Positions 1-11,800 of a DNA stretch of 64,000 bases are shown here, one piece after another (position 1 is the first letter of the stretch; each line of letters opens with the position of its first letter). The stretch lies in contig NMRA01000182.1 of assembly GCA_002633005.1 (NCBI GenBank), forward strand, positions 411,914-475,913, written 5' to 3'. The notes under the pieces are model-generated. The model saw only the letters and a program-made list of their open reading frames with translations. It was not told where the DNA came from and did no database searches. The stretch comes from Phoronis australis (lineage: Eukaryota; Phoronida; Phoronidae). The position numbers and the translations under genes are program-made.

Positions 1-920
1 TTAATGTTTATTAAGATAAGCAATTACTTTAACAAGAGTTAAGCGCAGAAAGCAGTAGAAAGCATTATATCTTGGTGTCAAGACCATTACACACATTATA
101 ACAGTTGAATACAAATTAAGGTATTTTATTAGTCTCAGTTTTGTGGTAAGTTAATTTAGTGAGTGTGGGTTCCATGAACATAACACATCTTGCATGAGAC
201 ATTTGATGCATCTCTTTTTCTCAGTCTTTGGCTTTCAACTTTCTAACTAACACCTTATACATTTAATGTTCTATTGGACCTAATGGACAATAGTGCATTT
301 TGGTGAATATAACTTCATTCTGAAAGTGGAAAGGCAGTAGAATTTGATTTATAACTGTTTACCTATCCTTCATTAATTGGGTCACATGACCATGTATTTT
401 CAGTAGAATTTAGCAAAAAGAAAGGTATATTTATAACAATGAGCAATATTCAGTTGATATAAATTTTCAACACGATAACTCATAAGCGCTAAATTATCAT
501 TTGGTTTTCATTTTGTGCAAATTTCATTTTTTTTGAAAAATTGAAAAGTATTATTTTTTTAAAACAATTCCTAACGGTTTTGGAGAACCGTGCATAAAGA
601 ATAGTATCTGAATGTTTGATATGAATCTGATCAGCCATTTCTGAGATATGATGTTCTGAAGTAAGATGAATTTTGACATTTTTCTATGGTCCTACATCAG
701 CACTAACAAGTCAATTACATCCACATCTAACAGGTTCCTTTTGTGTTGCAGGTTCTTCTTAACATGACATTCTCTACTGTGTGGTGCATGAACGCTAGAG
801 TCATCATCAGTATATCTGAGGCAAGTATGACCAGCTGGTATCAATGACCAAGTATGACCAGCTGGTATCAATTACCAAGTATGACCAGCTGGTATCAATG
901 ACCAAGTATGACCAGTTGGT
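1..920 (+). repeat. Dispersed repeat R1, copy A
   Basis: Matches 2522-3467 at high identity (a few substitutions and short indels) and shares its downstream half with diverged copies near 50.1-50.7 and 53.0-53.5 kb. It begins at or before the window edge and ends in a 27-bp tandem array at 823-920, where an N (921) interrupts the sequence. Confidence 0.9.
823..920 (+). repeat. 27-bp tandem repeat, ~3.6 units
   Basis: Units containing AGTATGACCAGCTGGTATCA repeat every 27 bp from 823 and are cut off by the N at 921. The same array recurs at 3370. Confidence 0.9.
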
Positions 921-1029
921 NAAAGTGATTGGTTTGCAATTGCGCCCTCTACAGGAGAAAACGTTTTTAGCCCTATTTCGGGGTGCGCATGCGCCACGTC
1001 CAATATTTCTGTCAGAGCAACATACTTGA

Positions 1030-2520
1030 CGGAATTCGAAGAATTCCGCCAAGTAATGATTATGAAAATTGGCAAGTGTGTTCCCTAAGCCTCAAGATGG
1101 CGCTGATCGGTTTAGCCATTTGAGGCTTGGTTATGGGGAATACTCTATGATTGGGCCCTTCCTTGGCGTCATTAAAACAATGGCAGATTTTAACTATTTT
1201 CACAAGCGTTGTTGCTGCCATTCATGAAGCTTGTTTTGGTTATTGTTTGAAATAATGTTGTTGGTGCATAATTCTTTTTTAGACCTAAATAGCTGCAATT
1301 TTCCATTAGTTGTCATTTCCATAGAAGTGTGTCAGAATTCTGATATTGATTTTCGAACAGGTTTTAGTACTGTGGTGCCCCCTAATGAGGATTTTGTTTT
1401 ATTGCATCCACGCCTATATGTCATTAACCCTGTATAAGAACTTTGTGAAATTTGGCTGATGTGTTCCTGTAGAGCTGACAAGGAGTTTCAGAGCCACCCA
1501 GCGATTGGTGTGCCCCCTAGTGGCAATTTAACTTTTTCAATTAAGGTAACGGCAAGGCCTTTCTATTTTAGGACAGACTTTACGTACTTAGCGCCTCCTA
1601 CTGTGGATTTTAATAGTTTTTTTTTCCAATTTTGGTGTCCACCTCTCTATCCGCCAAACTACTTGGAGGATTGTTGTGAAAATTGGCTGATATGTTTCTG
1701 ATAAGAAGTCCGCAGCTGACGTTGATATTCGTACGGGTTTTACAATGTTGACGTCCCCAAGTGGCGTCTACGGCTGTGTCTCCTTAACCTTTCGTAGAAT
1801 CTTTGCGAAATTTGGCGGATGTGTTCCTGTGGAGCTGATAACGTATTGTGAAACGTTTCCAATCCAATCAGCTGCCACTGTGACCCAATTGGCAATTTTA
1901 GTTGTTTAAGTTTGCCTCTGTATTTCTGTAGTGCATTTTCATGAAATTTGGCAAATGGGTTTCTATTAAAAAGATGACTATCGTCTTATATTTTGCGTGC
2001 CGATTTGATGCATTTTTGCACCCCCTAGTGGCTATTTTTATTCTTTCGTTTTATTTTTTGTTCCTGTTAAAGAGACATGTATTTGTGGACGGATGTGACA
2101 GTTGTGATGCCTCTTGGTTGCGATTTTTGTCTTTATTGCTTCCTCGCTGTATCTTCTTACTCTTTTGAAGGATCTTTATGAAATTTTGCAAGAATTAGTT
2201 TTTGTGACTATGGCTACCTATGACTTTTGATGGTTNCCCCAGTGGGCTGTACCCCGCCAGTGGGATGTACCCCCCCCCCCGCAGTGGCAGTTAACATTTT
2301 TATGGTTGCACATATATCTTCAGAGTTCTTTGACAGTTTTCATAGAAATGTGGCAAACAAGTTTCTGTTGTGATGGTGGTAGCATCTATCTATGTTGGGA
2401 TAGATTTGACATATTCTGCGCTTTAAATGAGCATTTTCTGACACCATAGAATTTTACTGTTTGCATTGCTGTCATTTGTGCATTTCAACACTCCGCGTTG
2501 TTATTATTTCAGTTTTGATT
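1030..2520 (+). repeat. CTAGTGG-type degenerate repeat array A
   Basis: Repeated blocks with gaaatttggc..., tgtgttcctgt and gtgccccctagtggcaattt (1509-1528, 2017-2032 and weaker ones). It ends in aacactccgcgttg, like the end of array B. It lies between the two R1 copies. Apparent ORFs here come from the repeat and are not genes. Confidence 0.8.
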
Positions 2521-2521
2521 T

Positions 2522-3467
2522 TTAATGTTTATTAAGAAAAGCAATTACTTTAACAAGAGTTAAGCGCAGACAGCAGTAGAAAGCATTATATCTTGGTGTC
2601 AAGACCATTCCACACATTATAACAGTTGAATGCAAATTAAGGTATTTTATTGGTCTCAGTTTTGTGCTAAGTTAATTTAGTGTGTGTGGGTTCCATGAAC
2701 ATAACACATCTTGCATGAGACATTTGATGCATCTCTTTTTCTCAGTTTTTGGCTTTCAACTTTCTAACTTACACCTTATACATTTAATGTTCTATTGGAC
2801 CTAATGGACAAGAGTGCGTTTTGGTGAATATCTGAAAGTAGAAAGGCAGTAGAATTTGATTTATAACTTTTTACCTATCCTTCATTAATTGGGTCACATG
2901 ACCATGTATTTTCAGTAGAATTTAGCAAAAAGAAAGGTATATTTATAACAATGGTATAAATAACATGAGCAATATTCAGTTTTCAACATGAGAACTCATA
3001 GGCGCTTAATTATCATTTGGTTTTCATTTTATGCAAATTTCATTTTTTTTGGAAAATTGAAAAGTAGTATTTTTTGATAGCCCTTCGTGCATAAGTGGAA
3101 GATTTTGAAAACAATTCCTAACGGTTTTGGAGAACCATGCATAAAGAATAGTATCTGAATGTTTGATATGAATCTGATCAGCCATTTCTGAGGTATGATG
3201 TTCTGAAGTAAGATGAATTTTGACATTTTTCTATGGTCCTACATCAGCACTAGCAAGTCAATTACATCCACATCTAACAGGTTCCTTTTGTGTTGCAGGT
3301 TCTTCTTAACATGACATTCTCTACTGTGTGGTGCATGAACGCTAGAGTCATCATCAGTATATCTGAGGCAAGTATGACCAGCTGGTATCAATGACCAAGT
3401 ATGACCAGCTGGTATCAATTACCAAGTATGACCAGCTGGTATCAATGACCAAGTATGACCAGTTGGT
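2522..3467 (+). repeat. Dispersed repeat R1, copy B
   Basis: Second copy of the segment at 1-920, offset about 2.52 kb, in the same orientation. It carries short indels relative to copy A, for example around 2833, 2953 and 3077-3105. Confidence 0.9.
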
Positions 3468-3480
3468 ATCAATGACCAAG
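3370..3480 (+). repeat. 27-bp tandem repeat, ~4.1 units
   Basis: Same unit as at 823-920, at the end of R1 copy B, with one more complete unit and clean flanking sequence. Confidence 0.9.
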
Positions 3481-5728
3481 GCCAATAAATCTTTAGGGAG
3501 ATGAGAACTAACCGAAGGAGGATTTTCCCCACTTTCCTTGGAATCGTGGTGCTTACCTGTTTTTTTACAGTTAATACATTTACTTGCCTAGAAATCTTAT
3601 TACTGAGTATGGTTGGGGTTGCATGGCCTCTGCAACATGTCCTTACCATATAAATAACAATACATCATGTAATCACAATTCATCGTTCAGAACATATGAT
3701 TATTAAGGAAGTCATAGTGATTGTGTGTACAATTTACAAGAGATAATCATAAAATAGGGCTAGGGGAAGGGGATTAAGACTTTCATGTACCCATTGACAC
3801 ACACATTCACTGGAATTGAGTGAACTTAGTTTTTATATACTTTTACATTTGGCTTAACTACATGAAAAAATGTCAATGTAATAAGATGAAGAAGTGGTTA
3901 AAAACTATCACCACTCCAATGATAGGGATAACTGTACAGTGCTGTATTCATTTTAAAGAGATACCTTCAAAACCCTCCTCTGTTCTAAAGTTTTATCCAA
4001 GGCGTTAAGTACAATATTGTTCACTCTCTCAAACTGTATAAATTTAAAGTTTTTATACATTCTTGAGACCTCTGTCTCAACGACGTATAAATGCAGTATT
4101 GGGCATCAGTATATACCGTACTGGGATTTTCTGTAGATAAGCCCATGTTCGTTTATTTGGAAAATTATTCCAAATAAATGCCAATGGCCATTTATTTGGT
4201 TCAACTTCTTGGTGTCAAGTTTCTAGATAGTGAGACGTGTATTCGTAAAATTTCCTCTTAAAAGCCCACTCAACGTCAACTCTTAGCCACAAATTCTGTT
4301 TTGTTTTAAAAACAAACAATGAACTATTTACTAACTGAGGATTGCTAGACCTCCTACTAGAAAGCCATCCGTAGAACTAGTTTTTCTTAATAAAGGCAAG
4401 ATCTCATAATACTTTATTAAGTCAGCTAGTGAAAAGGAAGTTTGCTCAAGAGCTTTTTAGCCTGTCCCAGCAAAATGGTGCCTGCTGAAGTGATTGGTCG
4501 GCGAGGTTGGAGTGTTGAATCCTGGGATTAATTCTGTTTTTTGTGTCATAAATGAAGATTTTTCACCACAATTGCAAGCTAATGTGTTACAGTCTACGGA
4601 GGTCAACCCTAGTTTGCCTGATGCACGCCTATAGATCCTGTGAGAGGTTATGCGATGAGATGGCCATTTATCCCACCTCCCAGTGCTCAGTTTGGTAACA
4701 TGCAGGTGGGCTATTGCGCTAAGTCAAGGTATTGGCGTCTCCTGTTCTAGATTAGAGATGAGAACAGAGGAGCAACTGAGCCGATTTGGTATTTGGTTCC
4801 CATGTACTGGGTTGACATTAGGAAAGGTCAACACCTCTGTTGAATCGGGTATTTGGGCCCATCGCCGTTGGCTTACCTACAGATTAGGTGACATCTCCCA
4901 GCACCAGTCTAGGTATTGTTTAGAAGTCCTGTCAGATGAACTTCTCATTCTAACTACTTATGATAACTCTGTGGACCCCTGGCTTGTTGGATAAGTGTAT
5001 GGTTACAGTAAAAATTCTCTAATTTGGGCAATTTCTAGAATTTTTGACCCTGATATTCCATTAGAAATTGAATTTCCTTGATTCAAAAGATTGGGACATG
5101 GGCGACTTTGCTGTTCATTGTATTTCTTAAATTCCAGACATATAGTAAGTATTTTATGAACTAAACAGGTAAAAGTGGTACACAAACACTCAGTTTATCA
5201 CATGCAAATCCTCAATGAGGAATAGCCGACTAGTATGGAAAATCTGAGGCGCCTCCGTCGATGTGAAAGACTTGGACAAAAAATTTCTGTGAAAAAAATC
5301 TCATTTCCGTAATGGGATATGTATGACCCTAAATCTGCGCATATACCACAAGTATGGTTCTTATGCCTGTACGTTGTGTTTCAAGCTCATGTAAGTCAAG
5401 ACAACCCACATGCACTATATGTTCAGGACATGTTAAAACTAAAGCATCGAAAGTTAAAAGGCCTGAAAACTAATAAATATTTGTTGATTAATTGAAATCA
5501 TTTGGAGCTGTTCAAAACAACTTGCAACTTACTCTAGCACATAAATAATGCATTAAAGAAACATCATTTAAAAATTAAGGTTTTATGTTAAACAGTCTGT
5601 GAATATTGTATATTTGAAAAAAATTCATGAAAGGCTAATGATCACCTTGCGACTTTTGACAGTCTCACTTTTCTCGTCGTTTTGTTACCACATCACTGAT
5701 TGCTAGTACAATCGTCTTTGCCTTCCAG
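3481..5728. other. Non-coding stretch, no gene recognised
   Basis: AT-rich DNA with no exon I can support. It contains one copy of repeat R3 (4440-4610) and an imperfect palindrome at about 4150-4175 (tttggaaaattattccaaa). An open frame at 4683-4994 has no recognisable similarity. N-terminal exons of ARFGEF3 were looked for here and not found. Confidence 0.5.
4440..4610 (+). repeat. Dispersed repeat R3, copy 1
   Basis: Shares with 20740-20900 the order of aaaatggtg.ctgc, gattggt and tgcaagctaatgt.ttgcagtctac-like blocks in the same orientation. Identity is moderate and the ends are approximate. Confidence 0.65.
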
Positions 5729-5869
5729 TTGTTGTTTCAACTCTATACAATCAGCAACTGGACCAGTTCCCTGAACACTATCACCTCAGTGTTTTCACAA
5801 ATACTGGGCGTGTTCTATCAGCGCCAGCGAATAAACGAGATGAGTTACAACTCTCTCAACGGTCACAAG
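5729..5869 (+). CDS. ARFGEF3: ARFGEF3 candidate exon 1 in window (DCB region)
   Basis: A 141-nt phase 0/0 open segment with a strong acceptor (tttgccttccag) and donor (AAG|gtaaag). It reads [16 protein letters not shown], then a helical stretch ending SYNSLNGHK. Its end phase fits exon 2, third codon positions are rich in G/C, and scattered residues (LL.Q, T.SLN, LNG) match the DCB stretch just before VCIETY in human BIG3. The similarity is weak and a second frame is also open through the segment, so this exon is uncertain. Confidence 0.5.
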
Positions 5870-8800
5870 GTAAAGCCAACCTGTCTGTGTGTGTAGCAGT
5901 TCCTTGTCTCTTTAGTGATGTTTGATGGTGGCGGTTGTGGTGGAGGTAGTTGTGGTGGTTCTGCTGCTGTCGATGGGCTAGTTGTGGTGGTGGTGGTGGT
6001 ATGTTTTGACTAAGGAACTGATGAGAGAGTTCTTTCTCAAGAATTACTATCGTTGGGAGTGTGCATCCAACCTATGGGACAGCGCCGTGTCCATAAGGGG
6101 TGTTACAATGGACAAATATAAGGAGTAATAGCCCACCCCCCCTTGATCCTCTTTCTGTTCATGAGTAAGGGTTGATATTGTCTGTCTTGCACACTACCTT
6201 GTGTGTGACGGGTTTTGCTGTGTTGGCCTTGTGTGGGCTAAATTTATCTGTTTTATGTAATATTGCCTGAGGCCAGTATTTTGTAATATGAGAAAAGGGA
6301 ACACTGAAAACTCTGAGTGTCTAGATTTACAGCATATTAAACAATATTGGTTGTGTTGGTAGTCATTTGCAACATTGATATTCATGTTGGAAGGTGGTCT
6401 TGTCATACGGTCAGAGGTGCCATTTTTCGTCAATGTTTGTCTGTACTTTGACTCCTTGGAGACACATCCCTAGGAACTGGCCAGACTGGATTTATTTACT
6501 GCTTGCATTGGCTTCTTCATCCAATCTCAGGTATTAGATAAAAGACAGTTACATACTGAACTACATATAAAATGACCTGTGTCATGGTAAATTAACACAC
6601 CTTGTTTACTAGGTAAATGTAATACAGAGGTTGAATACCATGTGCCCTAATACATACTAACTCATGCAGTAATCCCTTGAATTACCTTGGTGCACCTGTC
6701 TCTGTGATGTAAAGTCTTCAATCTTTTACTTGGAACCACCCAATAATGTTAAAATTGCATTTTTATGCACCCACATATTTGTATGTGGTCGCATATTGCG
6801 GTCATCTCTGCCCGGGCGTCCGTCGTTTGGCGTCTGCAGGTGTGTCTCCTAAAACCTCTTGATGAGATTTGGCAGACGTGTTTCTGTGAAGCTGACAACG
6901 GACGACGACAAATTTTGGACCTCGCCGACTACCGGTGTGCCCCCTTCTATCAACCAAACCTCTCTAGGAATGATTTTGAGAATTGGCATATGTGTTCTTA
7001 GTGTGAAGAGTGCACCTGACGATTTTGCGACGATTTTGACTGCTATGGCGTCTCCTAGTGGTAGTTTTGTTTGTATTTGTAACCATGGCTGTATATCCTA
7101 AACCTCTCACAGGATCTTGATGAGATTTTGGAAGATGTATTCCTATGAAGCTGACGATGCATGACATTGAATTTTGCTGTGACTACTGGTGTGCCCCCTA
7201 GTGGCAATTCTAGTTTTTGCTCTTACCTCTGTATCTTCGGAGGTCCTTAATGGATTTTCATAAAATTTGGCGGTTAAGCATCTATTAGGGAGATGATGCC
7301 ATCCTCCTTTTTTCGATCAGATTCGAAGTACTTTGCATCACCTAGTCACCATTTTTACTGTTTTCAAGTCTGTTTTTGGCGTCTGCCCTTCTGTCAACCA
7401 ACCCGTGCTAGGGATGATTTTGAAAATTGGCATATTTGTTCTTACTGTGAAGAGGGCGGCTGAGGATGATTTTCCGATGACTCGACTACTGTGACACCTC
7501 CTATTGGCAGTTTTGTTTGTTTTTGCGCCCATGACTGTATCCCCTCAATGCTCTACAGGATCTTTATTGAATTTTGCTAGTGTATTTGTATGAAGTTGAC
7601 AACAGAGGACGACGACTTTCGGGCTGATCGGGCTACCGGTGTGCTCCCTAGTGGCAATTTTAGTTTTTTACGTTTACCTCTGTATCTTAAAAGGTTGTCA
7701 ATGGATTTTCATAAAATTTGGCAGAACTAATAGGCATCAATTAGTGAAGTGTCGCTATCATCTGGTTTTCGGTTAAGTTCGAGGCATTTTGCGTCACCTT
7801 GTGGTCATTTTTACTATTTTCGTGTTTGTTTTTTGGCATCTGCCCCTCTGTCAACCAAACCACTCTAAGGATGATTGTGGAAATTGACATGTATGTTCCT
7901 AATGTGAAGACGATGTGCTGACGATTTTCTGACGACCTTGACAACTGTGGCGCCTCCTTGCGGCAGTTTTTTTACACCTATAGCTGTATCTCCTAAACCC
8001 TCTGCAGAATCTTTATTAGATTTAGCAAGTGTATTTATTTGAACTTGACAACAAACGACGATGACTTTCAGATGGATGTGACTACTGGTGTGCCCCCTAG
8101 CGGCAATTTTAATTTTTACTTTTACCTCTATCTTCAAAGGTACTCTAAGGATTTTCATTAAATTTGGCAGATAGGTATCCATTAGTGAGTTAACGCTATC
8201 CTCTGGATTTTGGTTAGATTGGTGGTATTTTGCGCCACATAGTGGCCATTTTTACTGTTTTCGAGTCTTGTTATTTGGCGTCTACCCCTCTGCCAAACCA
8301 CTCTTAGGATGTTTGTGGAAATTGACATGTATGTTCCTAATGTGAAGAGGAGGTCTGACGATAATTTTCCATTGACTTTATCTACTGTGGCACCTCTTAG
8401 TGGCGATTTCATTTTTTCGTTTTCCTCGGTTTCTCAGAAGCTCCTTGACGGATTTTTATGAACTTTGCTAAAATAGCTTTTGGATGGATTCAACGTATTT
8501 TGGGCCATCTAGTGGCCATTTTTATGTTCCAAATAAACACACCTAGAAGCACACCGTTTGCGGTGCATTCGTGGGCACATTTCAACGCTCCGCGTTGCTC
8601 TTGTTTGCAAGAGCACTGATATCCTAGAACACTAAAAATGTCTCAAGTTCGGCATTAGCACCATAGCTCCATTGCCCCAAGTCACGTGATAGTCTCATTA
8701 TTCTGCAGAAGCTGATTTGCATTACATATAATGAAATTTTAATTAACGTATTTGAGTTCCGAAAGTGAAAACAACATTCAATCATTCGTCGGCATATTTT

Positions 8801-11800
8801 GCCTTGGTCTATTTGTCGTTGTATAGATCTTTGACCTGTTGACCCCAGACTGTCCCTGACCCCAGTGTGGCCTCTCTCCTGCTTGTAGGTGTGCTTAGAT
8901 GTCTATTACAGCTCCAGCCATAGTAGCATACGTATGGCGGTACAGGCCACCTTCACCCAGCTATTGACCTGTATGGTGGAACGAATGGGTCCCGAAGCCG
9001 TGGTGGTAAGACCGTCGTTTATGCGTGTTACCTGCTATCCCCTTCTTCTAAGCCGTGTCTTCACAGGCAATAGCCCCAGTACAAGTTCTCCTGTGGCAAT
9101 TTGCCCACCATCAACGTAGCGTTCACATGGCAAAGCTTTCGGTACTGTCAAGACAGAAGTGATGCACTAAAATCTCACCATTTTGAGACAAAAGTAATTG
9201 CCGAAGTTGACCCTTTTTTGTCAGATGATAGCTATGGAATACACCGGAAACATGGTAATGGACATATTTGTCATTACACATTGTTTATTTTAAGTGGGAA
9301 AATAAAATTTCATTTCATTTAGAGAGATCATTTGAAGAAGAAAGACATCCTGTGCACGAATCAGTGGAAGAAAGTGTCTGCGTGTAAAAGAGAAGGCACT
9401 AAAGCTCTTAGTTGATAGCTTCTGCCATCTGTGGACATACAAGCATTGACTCTCAGAAACGCGTTGATAGGCACATGCTGGTGTCAAGTTGTGCCTGCTA
9501 CTTTTGAAGACATAGTCACTTGTACCTAATCGTCTTGTTACCGCTGCAACTTGTGCTGGTGCTACTGTCTGTTTAGACATAGTTGACTTGTCTGTGTCAA
9601 TTCTCCTTTTTCAAAAGGAGCTAAAGTACGAGCAGCTAAACTTCTTTAATTTAGACTCTCCTATTCAGTTTGGGATTTTGACACTAATCAGAAAATGACA
9701 AAAATTCTTGTATTTTTTCTTAATATTTTGTTTTTTGCACGTGAGAGTAATTCAATAAGTTATCCATCGTGGTTGATTAAGATTTTTGTAAAAAACCTAA
9801 ATTTTTGAACTTGCTCTGTTTCAAAGTCGCTGTCATAATCCCAAATTTTTTGTCCAAAATGAACCAAGTTTTACTGTGTTTTGTTTATTTCATTATCAAA
9901 TTTTGTATTTTTCTCTTTTTCGGTGTTCATTGATTGACATTAAAATGATGAATTTCCTTACTGTTTTTGCTTTTATTCATTTTATGAAACCTGTTTACAT
10001 GCATAAGAAATAGAAATAGTGATTATATATTGTCTCTAAAACAGAATAGCGTTATCCTGAATTGTGCTGTCCTCTTTCGTGGAGGTTGGAAAACACATTC
10101 AGTTATGTAGTTTACAAAATGTGTTTCACTTTTGAAATGATTTGCATAAGCAAAGAAAAATGTTGTGCCGATTCTAGGACATCTGTCATTCTTGGTGTCA
10201 GCAATTAAGTATACTGTTTGCAACAGTAGAGCTTTTGATAGACACAGAACCACTTCTGTGAAGGGAATAGGTGCCTGACAAATGTGCTGCTTTCTGGTTA
10301 AATAACGACAGAATTGTGTAGGTTTGTGGTTTATCAGGATGGAGCATTTTCAAATCAACGCGTAAAGCTGAAGGTAATAGTGAATACATAACAGTGTTGG
10401 AATTTGATTATTTAACGTCTAGAGAATTTCCTTTTAGCAGCCCAATGAAGATTTCGATGCTCTGTCTGATTTCAACAATCCCTCTGGTGAGTCAGATGAT
10501 GGAATACTACAAAGTGTGCAAACTATTTCACTGTTATCAGTTAGCAGTTGTTAAATTCAGTGGCATAATCATGATAATGGGAAGCAAAAATTTCCAATCT
10601 CTGTTTCACTTGTTAAACTATTCTTCAGTGCAAGTTAGTATTTGTTTGACCCTCTGCAGCTATGCATGCAAGAGTAGAAAGGTGACATGAGCAGACGGAC
10701 AAAATGCCTGCATGTCATAGCTGCATTCACTTCCTGTGTGAAAATGCAATGGCCGTCTGACTTGTAAACAGTCTGTTGTTGAGTCTGCTCAATGTAAGCG
10801 AATATTGAAACGAGATATAAGTATTTTGCTTGACTGTTTATGTCACTTTTATATTTTTCCAAGCAAGGCTGCAGAGGTCCATGTAGGTGCTCTCATAATG
10901 TGCTAAATTGTTCAGATTTGACCTCTGTGTTTTAGTGATGAGACTTTCATCTTTTTTTGTTGACAACTAGATGTGTACTCTGATGTTCTAGAATGAGTGA
11001 TGGTTTGCTAAGCTGAGTTTGATTCTTATTTGCAGAGCCCTCGGACTCGATAACAACAGATGTGATAACCATTCTCGAGTTTTTGTGTGAGAGGATAGTC
11101 CAAGCGGAGAAGTAAGTTCTCATCAATTTTGTCTTCAACTTCCAACAATATGAAAGAAAATAAAACGGAAGCCATTATTGGTAAGGCACAATCAAAGCGC
11201 GCACTGGGGGATGTGTGCTTTGGCATAAAATATCGTTTGCATAGTTACAATTCAGGGCAAACCACATTTTCTCAACAGTCATTATGCCCAGAGTCTGAGC
11301 TGGACTGACTGCATTTTGGGGTACCTTTCTATGGTAGGCATTATGCAAAGTTAATTTTGCACTGCTTCAAAGCTGTAACAAGTATAATGCCTGACATTGA
11401 TCTTGGGCAGTGATCAGCATTGTGGTATCAGCTTAATATTCAATACATTTTCAAATTCAATTATTTTTACTGAAAACCTTGATGACGAAAGGTCAATTGG
11501 TTTAAACAGTTAACATGTTTTTTTGTCAGATAAATAAATCCTTATTTGCCAAAGCTATGACTTTATTTTTGTTTAATGTTCAGGACATTTCCCCCAGGCG
11601 ATTACCGAAATGAGTATGGCTGAGCTGAATGTAAACAAATACTATTTGACTAGCTGTAATTGACCATCCCAGTGAGCTGGGATCAGAAACCTGAAGAAAT
11701 GCAGACTTGCACAGTACGTGCGAACATAATGATGTTCTATGAGCCATTTGTAATTTGTTGTCATTGAAATAATATGCAATCTCTTCATGGCCCATGCTTT

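Noticed and set aside
807-1075. Overlapping ORFs on both strands
   Set aside because: Produced by the 27-bp tandem repeat, which is a multiple of three and stays open; no independent coding sign.
1-3480. LTR retrotransposon with 0.92-kb LTRs
   Set aside because: The 1.6 kb between the two R1 copies has no gag/pol coding sequence, primer-binding site or polypurine tract that I can see.
4683-4994. 103-codon + strand ORF
   Set aside because: No similarity I recognise, no splice context with neighbours, mixed codon use.
6964-8412. Series of - strand ORFs
   Set aside because: They repeat with the ~450-bp array period and contain only repeat-derived peptide.
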